Below, piece by piece: positions 43,832 through 52,400 of a stretch of DNA of 64,000 nt (positions are counted from its first letter, which is position 1; each line of letters starts with the position of its first letter). The notes beneath the pieces are model-generated. The model was not told where the DNA came from, made no database searches, and saw only the letters and a program-made list of their open reading frames with translations. The translations under genes and the position numbers were made by a program. This DNA is from Candidatus Limnocylindrales bacterium (lineage in GTDB: Bacteria > Desulfobacterota > Binatia > UBA1149 > CAITLU01). Location: the NCBI GenBank assembly GCA_035626395.1, contig DASPNR010000042.1:412484-476483 (forward strand), read 5' to 3'.

Positions 43832-44308
43832 TCAATCCTCCGACCGTATCTGCTCGGTCAGGTAGTTTTCGACACCGACCTGATTGATCAGGTTGAGCTG
43901 CGCCTCGAGCCAGTTGGCGTGCTCTTCCTCGGCTACGAGAAGATCCTCCAGAAGCTCTCTCGAGCCGTTGTCGCCGACGCTGCGACACAGCTCGATTCCC
44001 TCGTTGAGCATCCCTACGGCCACCTTCTCCACCTCGAGATCGTTTTCCAGCTGCTCAGGCACGCTCTGCCCGACGTTGAGGGTTCCCAGGCGCTGCAGGT
44101 TGGGTATCCCATCCAGATAAAGGATGCGCGCGATGAGCTCGTCGGCGTGCTTCATCTCGTCGATCGACTCGGCTCGGATCTTCTTCCACAGACGCTGGTA
44201 TCCCCAGTTCTCGCACATGCGAGCGTGGATGAAGTACTGATTGATCGAAGTCAGCTCGTGCGTGAGCAGGTTGTTGAGCAGCTCGATGACCTTGTCGTTA
44301 CCCTTCAT
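43832..44308 (-). CDS. bfr: Bacterioferritin
   Basis: It stores iron in a 24-mer shell. The 158 residues match the E. coli protein length. All ferroxidase ligands are in place (Glu18, Tyr25, Glu51, His54, Glu94, Glu127, His130), and Met52 is present as the heme ligand. The ATG at 44308 is fixed by GGAGG at 44314-44318, 5 nt away; an upstream in-frame start is rejected. No bacterioferritin-associated ferredoxin gene was seen. Confidence 0.95.
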   Translation of the reverse strand: MKGNDKVIELLNNLLTHELTSINQYFIHARMCENWGYQRLWKKIRAESIDEMKHADELIARILYLDGIPNLQRLGTLNVGQSVPEQLENDLEVEKVAVGMLNEGIELCRSVGDNGSRELLEDLLVAEEEHANWLEAQLNLINQVGVENYLTEQIRSED

Positions 44309-44313
44309 GGCGG

Positions 44314-44318
44314 CCTCC
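44314..44318 (-). promoter_or_regulatory. Ribosome binding site of bfr
   Basis: GGAGG on the minus strand, 5 nt from the ATG at 44308. Confidence 0.65.
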
Positions 44319-44542
44319 AACGGCAGGGAAACACAGTCGAGCGGGCAAGTACACTTCTCGGTGACGGAGACCTCCATCTGGGCAGAAATCGCGAAAGTCC
44401 TGGGATTCTCCGGCACAGCGGCGCGTTACCGTCGCGCGTGAACAGGGGCGGCCGCCTAGCCGGCCGAACCGCCAGAGGTCGGGCGTTCGCGCCGGGGGCC
44501 TCGCAGCCCGCGGCCGCCCCGCGTCAACGGAGGGGACCGCCG

Positions 44543-44764
44543 ATGGATCGTGCATCCCTCATCATCGTTCGTCAGCTCATCGCCGGCTTTGTCTGCGTGT
44601 GCCGTCGTGCTGCCGACGCAGGCGCACGGTGCCGTGTACTTCTCGCGGCTCACCGAAGCACGAGCGTGACCGCCGAGGTTCGCAGCTCCGACGTGCGCTT
44701 CGTGCGAACGTGGACGAGGGATCAGGTAGCGACGTCCACGGAGAAGAAGCTCGTCCTGAAGTAG
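44543..44764 (+). CDS. Small hypothetical protein
   Basis: This is a 73-residue frame with a very good ribosome binding site (GGAGGGG at 44529-44535, 7 nt spacing). It has a short hydrophobic stretch near the N terminus and a polar, charged C terminus. No family is recognised. The +1 frame also reads like an exported peptide (from GTG 44550), so a frameshifted pseudogene is possible. It precedes the exported protein at 44930 on the same strand. Confidence 0.35.
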   Translation: MDRASLIIVRQLIAGFVCVCRRAADAGARCRVLLAAHRSTSVTAEVRSSDVRFVRTWTRDQVATSTEKKLVLK

Positions 44765-44929
44765 CGCGGACGCCAGGGCCTGTCCCGGCTGCCCGGCGTC
44801 AGGACCACGACGCGCGGGCCGCGGCGCCGGTCGCGAACGCAGAAGTCGCAGAGCCGCTCTGTCACGGCTACCGTCGCGAAGCGGACGGTCGGGCCCACCC
44901 GGCCGTGAACGCGAGGAGGCCTACGGACC

Positions 44930-45259
44930 ATGAGACTCGTTTTCGCAGCTCTTGCAGCTTTGCTTTTTCTTCAGCCCGCGACGGCGGCGTCCGCCGACGA
45001 GACGACCATCGAGGGCAACATCATCTGCGCCAAGTGCAACCTGAAAACCGAAGGTCTCCGGGAGTGCCAGAACGTCCTGTCCGTCAAGGACGACGCAGGC
45101 GCGGAGACACACTACTGGCTGGCCAAGAATGAAGTCGCCAAGGCGTACGGCGAGGTCTGCATGGACGTTCGGCCCGTGACGGTGACGGGAACCGTCGAGG
45201 ACAAAGGGGGAAAAAAGTGGATCGCTCCGAGCAAGATCGATCCCCGTCCCGGGTCCTGA
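44930..45259 (+). CDS. Small exported Cys protein (DUF6370-like)
   Basis: The 109 residues start with a signal peptide (to about residue 20). The mature part has a CAKC motif followed by two more Cys, the spacing of DUF6370-like proteins. It ends in a Lys-rich VEDKGGKKW segment. It is probably periplasmic and may bind a metal. GAGGAGG (44913-44919) precedes the ATG by 10 nt. The family name is tentative. Confidence 0.7.
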   Translation: MRLVFAALAALLFLQPATAASADETTIEGNIICAKCNLKTEGLRECQNVLSVKDDAGAETHYWLAKNEVAKAYGEVCMDVRPVTVTGTVEDKGGKKWIAPSKIDPRPGS

Positions 45260-45378
45260 AGTAGCGCCGGTTCCGCCGGCACCGCATGGCAGCGAGCCTG
45301 CGCGTTTGCACCGGCACCGATCCGTCGTACGACTGCCGTTGTTGCGCCACCGACGCATGGCCTTGCAGGTCGGCCGGC

Positions 45379-45384
45379 GAGGAG
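45379..45384 (+). promoter_or_regulatory. Ribosome binding site favouring the GTG start at 45392
   Basis: GAGGAG is spaced 7 nt from GTG 45392 and 16 nt from ATG 45401. Confidence 0.6.
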
Positions 45385-45391
45385 CCCTGCC

Positions 45392-46072
45392 GTGCAACCG
45401 ATGAAACGACTTCTCTTCGGCGTCCTTGGGGCCTACGACTGGATGCGCTTCGGCGTCTTCAACCGCCTGCACTACGAGGGGCGCGAGCACCTGGCCAACC
45501 TTCCCTCCAAGGGAGTGCTCTTCGTCTCCAATCATCTCACCTACTACATGGACGTGCTGGCCATCCATCACGCCATCGCAGGCCCGCGCTGCTCGCCGCT
45601 AGACGGCTTTCGCGCCAACCTCAACGTCCGGTTCGTGGCAGCCGTCGAGACGCTCAACAACCGCGGGCTGGTTCCTAAGATCTTCAACTACACGGGTGCC
45701 GTTCCCATCCGCCGCACGTGGCGCACGGGCGAACGCGACGTCAAGCGCGCGGTCGATCCAGGCGACGTGCAACGCATCGGTGCGGCGCTGCGGCGTGGCT
45801 GGCTCATCACGTTTCCGCAGGGCACCACGACGCCCGGCGCGCCCGTACGCAAAGGCGCGGCCCACATCATTCGAGAGCACATGCCCGTCGTCGTCCCTGT
45901 CAGCCTCGAAGGGTTCGACCGGGCATTCAGCAAAAAGGGTTTTCGCCGCATCGCCAGCGGTGTCGACCTGATGGTGCGTTTCGGGACGCCGCTGGCGATC
46001 AAGGCCGACGACACTGTCGACCACATCACCGACCTGCTGACCGAGGTGATGTCGCAGCGTGCGCTAGCTTGA
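45392..46072 (+). CDS. PlsC-like lysophospholipid acyltransferase with altered motifs
   Basis: The 226 residues follow the PlsC fold: NHLTYYMD as motif I, IPIRRTW-like AVPIRRTW as motif II and ITFPQGTTTPG as motif III, then VVVPVSLEG as motif IV. Motif I has five residues between His and Asp, not the usual four, and motif III has Gln-Gly where Glu-Gly is normal. It may still transfer acyl chains, with unusual geometry, or have a changed substrate. The GTG start at 45392 is favoured because GAGGAG (45379-45384) is 7 nt upstream; the ATG at 45401 is 16 nt away. Confidence 0.75.
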   Translation: MQPMKRLLFGVLGAYDWMRFGVFNRLHYEGREHLANLPSKGVLFVSNHLTYYMDVLAIHHAIAGPRCSPLDGFRANLNVRFVAAVETLNNRGLVPKIFNYTGAVPIRRTWRTGERDVKRAVDPGDVQRIGAALRRGWLITFPQGTTTPGAPVRKGAAHIIREHMPVVVPVSLEGFDRAFSKKGFRRIASGVDLMVRFGTPLAIKADDTVDHITDLLTEVMSQRALA

Positions 46073-46090
46073 GCGACGCGGCGGTCCGGA

Positions 46091-48217
46091 TCAGTCCTCG
46101 GCTTCCGGCGTCGGCGCGACCGTTGTCGTGGTGGTGGAGGCTTCGACCTCCGCCGCTGCCGCCGGCAATGGACAATTGGGTGCGACCACGATCCCCACGG
46201 CAAGCTTCAGAATGGCCAGGGCGTCGGATGCGGTGACCGTACCGTTGCCGTTGAAGTCGCAGACCGCCAGCGGGCAGGTCGCGGTTCCGACGGCCGTGCG
46301 CAGCGCACCGAGCGCGTCGCTCGCGGTGAGAGTGCCGCTCCCGTTGAAGTCTCCGCACAGCGGGCCTTCGGGCAGCGTCGTGGTCGTCGTCGTGGTGGTG
46401 TCGCCGCAGCCCGGGATCGGGGTACCGGTGCAGACGCCGAGCGCACAGTGGTCACCGCTGGTGCATTCCTGCCCGTCGTCGCACGCCGCCGTATTGTTGA
46501 CGTGCGCGCAGCCGGTGGCGACCTGACAGACGTCGTTGTCGCAAGGGTTGGCGTTGGCGCAGACGGCGTCGTTCGGCGTGTGCGTGCAGGCGTTCTCGGT
46601 CTCGTCGCAGCCGTCTGCCGTGCAGGCATGAGCATCGGCACAATTGCGCGTGCCGTCTACGCAGCCCTCCTCGGGGTCGCACACCTCGTCTCCGTTGCAG
46701 AAGAGGTCATCGGCGCAGGAGGCGTGGTCGGGCGCGTGCGTGCAGGAGTCGGTTGCCTCGCTGCACGAGTCGATGGTGCAGGGGACGTGGTCGTTGCAGT
46801 CCGGAGCGTAGTCGGGATGAGCCGGCCCGCAACCGTCCTGCTCGTCGCAGACCTCGGCGCCGTTGCAGTATTCGCCGTCGGAGCAGAGCGCATCCGTGGC
46901 CACATGCGTGCACTCGTCGGTGACCTCGTTGCACGCATCGGCCGTGCAAGCGACCTCGTCGTCGCAGTCCGGCACGTCCTCGGTGGCGCAGCCGTCGACG
47001 AGATTGCAGACCTCGACGCCGTTGCAGAAAACACCGTCGTCGGGTGCGAACAGCGCGCTCATCGCCAGCGCGGTGGCGTAGGCGTCGTCGTTCCAGCAGC
47101 CGTCGTCTTCCTGCTCGCCGGCAAGATAGGCGGCGGCAGCATCCAGAATGGCGGGCGAGCTGCCGCCACCGCGTAGCGCGAGCAGAGCGAGAGCGGTCTC
47201 GTAGACGGTGCTGGCGTCCTGGCCGAAACCGCCGCCGTCGTTCTGGTGGCTCTCGATGGAATCGATGGCGGAACCGAGCATCTCGGGCGCATCCACCGAC
47301 TCTCCAAGCGCACGCAGCGTCTGCACGACCTCGGTCGTGATCATCAAGAGACTGTCCTCGCCTCTGCGCAGGCCCCAGCCGCCGTCGGGGTTCTGCGCAG
47401 CCTGGATGTAGCGCAGCGCCTGCGGAATCCGCGAAACGTCGAAGCCGCCGGCTTCGAAGCCGATGTCCAGCGAATAGGTATTCGGCGATCCCGACACGCT
47501 CTGTACGCGCAGGCCGTAGGTGCCGGGCTCCTCGAGAATGCCGACGGCGATGGGCGACGAAGTCGTGAGCTGGAACGTGCCGCTCTGCGGCGTGTCCACG
47601 AGCACCCGGATGCTGCCGGTGACGCTACGAACAAAAAGTGCCAGGCCGTCGGCGCCGGCGGGGAACTCGAATGTGTAAGTGTTCTGGCCGGGGGCGGTGA
47701 CGACGTCGTCGAACACCGTCAGCGCCGCCGGCACGCCGCCGGCGCGCAACGCGTCCAGCGCCAGGGTAGTGGCCAGAGTTTCGGTGCCGAACTGCTCGGC
47801 GACGCCCCAGCCGCCTTCGGGAAAATTCGGCTCTGCAGGGAACGGAGCTGCTGCATTCTGCACGTCGAGCAGCTCGTCGATCAACGCAGCGTAAGATGCT
47901 CCGGGCGCGCTGAGAGCCGTGATCTGGCGCGCGAGGTAATCGTTGTTGGCGGCATCGAGTCCCTGCAGCGCCACGCGGCCGTCCAGCGCAGCATCCGAGC
48001 TGGCCTGGCCGATCGAGCGAAGCGCGCTCAGCACCACGGCCGTGTCGCGCAGGCGCGTGCCCGCCGGGTCGCCCCATGTATGGTCCTCGTTCTGCAGGTC
48101 CTGCAGGCACGAGACGGCCGACGCCACGAGATCGGCGCGGGCGCCGGTGCTCCAGAAAAGCATCATCCCGGCAGCAGCCAGGGACGCCAGGTCCCTGCGA
48201 CGGACGCGCGCGCTCAT
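46091..48217 (-). CDS. Secreted protein with terpene-cyclase-like repeats, Cys-rich repeats and dockerin-like end
   Basis: The 708 residues have a signal peptide ending near TGARA. Prenyltransferase/squalene-oxidase-type repeats of an alpha/alpha toroid lie at about 30-130 and again from about 240 to 400 (NPDGGWGLRRGEDS, NDGGGFGQDAST, DDGCWNDDAYATALA), split by a beta-rich segment. About 12 pairs of Cys in CNG.EVC...DGC-type repeats run to about 610. A TTTTTTTTLP linker follows, then two calcium loops of dockerin type (GDFNGSGTLTASDALGAL, DFNGNGTVTASDALAILKL), and a Thr-rich tail. ATG 48217 overlaps the upstream stop (ATGA). It is probably not a terpene cyclase, since no catalytic Asp motif was seen. 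Confidence 0.83.
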   Translation of the reverse strand: MSARVRRRDLASLAAAGMMLFWSTGARADLVASAVSCLQDLQNEDHTWGDPAGTRLRDTAVVLSALRSIGQASSDAALDGRVALQGLDAANNDYLARQITALSAPGASYAALIDELLDVQNAAAPFPAEPNFPEGGWGVAEQFGTETLATTLALDALRAGGVPAALTVFDDVVTAPGQNTYTFEFPAGADGLALFVRSVTGSIRVLVDTPQSGTFQLTTSSPIAVGILEEPGTYGLRVQSVSGSPNTYSLDIGFEAGGFDVSRIPQALRYIQAAQNPDGGWGLRRGEDSLLMITTEVVQTLRALGESVDAPEMLGSAIDSIESHQNDGGGFGQDASTVYETALALLALRGGGSSPAILDAAAAYLAGEQEDDGCWNDDAYATALAMSALFAPDDGVFCNGVEVCNLVDGCATEDVPDCDDEVACTADACNEVTDECTHVATDALCSDGEYCNGAEVCDEQDGCGPAHPDYAPDCNDHVPCTIDSCSEATDSCTHAPDHASCADDLFCNGDEVCDPEEGCVDGTRNCADAHACTADGCDETENACTHTPNDAVCANANPCDNDVCQVATGCAHVNNTAACDDGQECTSGDHCALGVCTGTPIPGCGDTTTTTTTTLPEGPLCGDFNGSGTLTASDALGALRTAVGTATCPLAVCDFNGNGTVTASDALAILKLAVGIVVAPNCPLPAAAAEVEASTTTTTVAPTPEAED

Positions 48218-49425
48218 GAGTCCACCTCGGCGATGCGCCAGGCCGTGCCCTCGCGCACCAGAGCGACAATCCGCGTGCCGTCGATGCCGCCGCCGCGCTC
48301 GGCGCGGAAGATGGTGCGGGCGTTCGCGTTCTCGCCGTTGATCTCGACTCCGATCACGTCGCTGGAAATGCGTCCGCTGGCGGCAACGGAACGCTCGACT
48401 TCGGCAACGGCAGCGGCACGATCCGCATCGCCCTCGCCCTGCGCCCATCGCGCGCGCAATGGATGGTTTCTCGACAGTTGCTGAACGACAGCGGCCGCGT
48501 CGCCGGAATTGTAGGCGCTGGTCCAGGCCTGCACGGCGTCGATGACGGCCTGCGCATCGCCGGCTGCGGAAGCGCGCGGCACCGGTCCTGCCGTCTGTAC
48601 CAGGACATCACGGCCTTCGATCTCGGCAATGGATACGTCAGGCTCGGCGGCACGCGCCGCCGGTCCTGCGAGGCTGCGCTGGCGCTCGAGCCCGGTTTCC
48701 AGGTCAACTGCATAGAGGCTGTGCGGGTAACGCTCGAGCACGCGCGCGACGCCGGCAGCCACCTGCGGCGCTCTGCCCGGCGACCCCGTATGCAGGAAGC
48801 GGGCATAATCTGGAGACTGCAAGAGGCGCCATACCTTGGCGTTCTCGCCAGTCGGAGCGCGCATCTCGATCTCGACCGGATCGCTCAGCAGCGGATGCGA
48901 CGGCGACATCTCGAGAACCTGCACGCGAATGCGGTACACGCCCGGCCTGTCGAATGCGTAGAAGCGGTCGAGCTCCTCGGGATGCTTGGACTCGATGTGA
49001 TGCAGGATCTTGATGGGAACCGTGAAGCTCTCGCCGGGCTGCAGCGACGTCTCGGGCAGGTGCAGATCCTTGACGCCATACTGCGGGCCCGCGTAGCGGC
49101 GGAACGTGTCCTGGCCCGGGTCGGCGATCTGCGGCCAGATCATTCCCGAACGCACGTCGGTGTGGCGCCGGATGGCGATCGGGTCCGTCGATTCGTTGGA
49201 GACCTGCAGCGTCAGCTCGACCGACTCGCCGAGGGTATAGACCGTTCGGGCAGCGCGAAGCTCGAGCGTCGGCGGGCCGGACGCGACCGCGGCGCCATGG
49301 AGGTTGGCCAGCAGCATGCACGCGCCGAAGAGGGCGGTCGGCATCCGCAGTGACGCACGCGAAGCCCGGCTGACGCGCCGAGCGTGCCTGGTCGCCGGGA
49401 CATGGCCTGTACGCATCGCTCTCAT
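48214..49425 (-). CDS. Secreted protein with Ig-like N-terminal part, function unknown
   Basis: The 403 residues begin with a long N region and a signal peptide ending near AAVAS. Residues about 50-200 look like an Ig/macroglobulin-type beta-sandwich (YTLGESVELTLQVSNEST, LQPGESFTVPIKI, YRIRVQVLEM). A helical middle follows. The last 100 residues (about 300-403) read like an NTF2/SnoaL-type cone (AWTSAYNSGDAAAVVQQL). The start could be ATG 49425 or ATG 49416. The gene lies 3 bp from the end of the giant protease-like gene and overlaps the next gene, so it is the middle of a three-gene operon. Confidence 0.72.
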   Translation of the reverse strand: MRAMRTGHVPATRHARRVSRASRASLRMPTALFGACMLLANLHGAAVASGPPTLELRAARTVYTLGESVELTLQVSNESTDPIAIRRHTDVRSGMIWPQIADPGQDTFRRYAGPQYGVKDLHLPETSLQPGESFTVPIKILHHIESKHPEELDRFYAFDRPGVYRIRVQVLEMSPSHPLLSDPVEIEMRAPTGENAKVWRLLQSPDYARFLHTGSPGRAPQVAAGVARVLERYPHSLYAVDLETGLERQRSLAGPAARAAEPDVSIAEIEGRDVLVQTAGPVPRASAAGDAQAVIDAVQAWTSAYNSGDAAAVVQQLSRNHPLRARWAQGEGDADRAAAVAEVERSVAASGRISSDVIGVEINGENANARTIFRAERGGGIDGTRIVALVREGTAWRIAEVDS

Positions 49426-49428
49426 TGC

Positions 49429-52400
49429 TCAGGGATGATCCACGTCGCGAAGCTTTTGCAGGCTTGCGTTGGAAAACGAGGATGTTCCTGCGTTGCACGG
49501 GCTGGCCATCAAGCCTCCCTCGGGATGCTGCAGGTTGAAGAGATGGCCGACCTCATGAACCACGGTGACGTCCTCGGTGCACCCGGTGCCGGGAAGGCGG
49601 ACATCGCGTGCGGTCTCGAGGAAGACGCTGGCGCCAAGGCCGTGGATCTCATCGACCTGTCCGAGCGTGCCGCCTCCCTCCGCGTCAGCGTCCTCCTCCG
49701 TCTGCATCTGGTAGGCGCCGAGCAGGTAGACGGTCCAGAATTCGTCGTCGGCCTCGGTCGCTACCTGATCGAAGTCGTAGGTGCCCAGCAGCAGCGCTTC
49801 CTCGTCGGCGCCGTCGGGCGTGTTGAGCACGAACGGTACCGAGCTGTTGTCATCACCGACGTCGAACAGCGGCCGGATGTAGGCGACCGAGTACACGTTC
49901 GTCATCGCATCATCGCTGTTCGACAACAGCGCAAGGGTGGGGTTGCGTACGTCCTCGCCGTCGTCGCCGTCGAGCAGAGCGCCGTCGTTCCCGTCGAGAT
50001 CGTCGTCGTCCACGACGGTGAATGAGTCCTCGGTCGGATAGGTGAAACCGGCGGCCGACGGAATGTTGTTGACGGCAACCTTGATGTTCGCGCCGTTGGT
50101 GTTGTCCGTGACCTGAAACAGGTTCCCGTCGTTGCGCAGGAGCCCAGGAACGAAGCGGGTGCTAGCCGAGGGCATCTCGGTGACCGTGGCGTCGGTGGTT
50201 AGCTCCGATATCGCGCCGAACTTGGCGACATTGGTGATTTCTCCCTCGACGACGTTGCCCGTCACCGGGCCCATGGAATCTCGCTCGATGTGCACGCGGC
50301 GCCAGATCGTCAGGCGATCGGAGGCAAGCGGCATCAGGCGCGCATCGGAGGTATCGCCGGCGGCGTCGGTGTGCGACTCCACCAGCGCATCGGTGAGATT
50401 GCCGATCAGCGCGGAGTTGGTGCTGGCGAAGACCTTGAAGTTGTCGCCCGGTTGCATCGTGACGGTCAGGTCCGTCTCGACGGTGTCATCACCGTCGCTC
50501 GAAGGATCGCTGTCGTCGAGGCTGCCCTCGGCCGGGGTTCCGATGATGGGGAATCCCGCATGGTTGGCATCGATGAGGCCGGTGGGATCGACCACGTCGA
50601 AGGATGCGAAATACACGCGGAGCCGGCCCGCTGGCACCGGCGCGCTGAGCGTCGCACGAACGGTCACCTCATCGTTGGATGAGCCTGCCGCTGCCGACTG
50701 GCGTCCGGCAAAATGCCGCTTGCCCCCAGGCGCAACGGGATGGTCGTTGTCGTCGAGAGGCGCGCCGGCAGCGCTGACGAACTCGACGCTGATGACCTCG
50801 ACGACCTCGAGGGGGCTCTCCTCGCTGTTGTCCGTTTTGTCGTCGGGCGAGGTGACGCGAATGCTGACATTGTAGGAGCCCGTCGCAAGGAAGGTGCCGC
50901 CGTCGGTCTTGCCGTCGAACTGCGCCTGCTGAATGCCGCCGGCATTGGGCAGCGTCATGGTGCGAAGGGCGCCTCCGCGCGGAACCTGCGGCGCGGCCGG
51001 CTCCTGCGCGCTGGCCGCGCCGCCGTTGATGAACATCTCGACTTCGGCCGGGACGAAACTCGGCGGCAGGATGGCGTACGTGATGGTGGCCGGCTCCGGA
51101 TCACCGGCCACCGGGGCGCCCGTGTATCCTTTGCCCATGTGCTGATCGGCAAAGGGCGCGATGATGACGTCGAAGACGGTGAACGGAAGCGTCGCGCCGG
51201 TGCCCCAGCCTGCATGGAATACGAACTGGCCCGGCGGGTATTGAAAGTGCGGCATGAACACTTCGGTGACGTCGCGAGGATCGTCCTCGCAGTAGTAGAC
51301 CGTGTACAGGACGACGAACTGCGCAGGCTGTGTCCCGCCCAGTCCCCCGTACGAGCCGGGATAAGGGAAGTTCGAATTCGGCGCCGGCGACAGGATATTG
51401 GCCGTGATGTTGCACACGTCCTGCCCCAGCACGGCGTAGATCAGCGCCCATGGTGAGGTCCACACGTCCACCGTCGCGCCGCCGCTCTGGCCGCCGCTGA
51501 TGATGTAGCCGGCCGCGCCAGTGTCGGGATCCATGTCGATGTAGCCGGTGCCCGACCAGTTCAGGTAGGTCAGCGGAGCGCGCGGTATCGTCACCTCGTG
51601 GCCCTGCGCAAGCGCTGCATTGATCGCGCTGACTACCGGAGCCGGTTGCGACATGCCGGGGCAATCCACCGCGATGCTGGTGGTGATACGGCACAGCACG
51701 ATGCCCATGTCGCTGGCGAGCTCGAGGATCTTGATCGTCGAGACCGCCTCCTCGTCGTAGAGGTCCTCGAAGATGCGGTTTTCCAGGATGGAGCCGTCGG
51801 CGCCGGCCAGCACGAAAAACGCCTTGCTCTCGCTGTCGTCGCCGTCGATCGCGAAGGGGCCGATGATTTTGCGATCGGCATCCACGATCAGGCCCTTCCA
51901 TTCCCACGCAACCGGCGTGCCCAGGCTGTAGTACACCGCGACGACGTTCTCGACGATGGCCTCGGAGACCGCCGTCGTGATGACCATCTGATTTGTTCCT
52001 GCGACCGTGCGGCCGGACTGATCGACGCGGTTCAGGTAGGTCATCGCGGTACGATAGAGCTTCTCGCCGGTCAGGCCGTCGGCGTCGGGAAGGCTCTCGC
52101 CCGGCCCGTTGATGAGCGCTTCGGCGGGTACGGCGTAGGTGTCGATGCCGATGCCCTGGTAGGTCCCGGCCGTGATCCTGTTCTGGACGACGGGAAGAAC
52201 GTTGTTTTCCTGCGCCGGCGCCAGGAAATGCATGTCGGATGCGTGCAGGACTCCCGCGCCGATCGGGTTGCCCGTAGCCACGGCGACGCCTTCGATCTTC
52301 AGGACGGGACGCAGGTCGATCAGGTCGGGCGGCGTAGCGTAAAGATCACCGTAGCTCTCGATGACCGCCTGGTCGGCGAGGGTGGCTGGATCGTAGGAAA

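Noticed and set aside
46376..46400. Thr-codon run as a regulatory microsatellite
   Set aside because: It is in frame and encodes the TTTTTTTTLP linker, a common feature of secreted proteins in this lineage.
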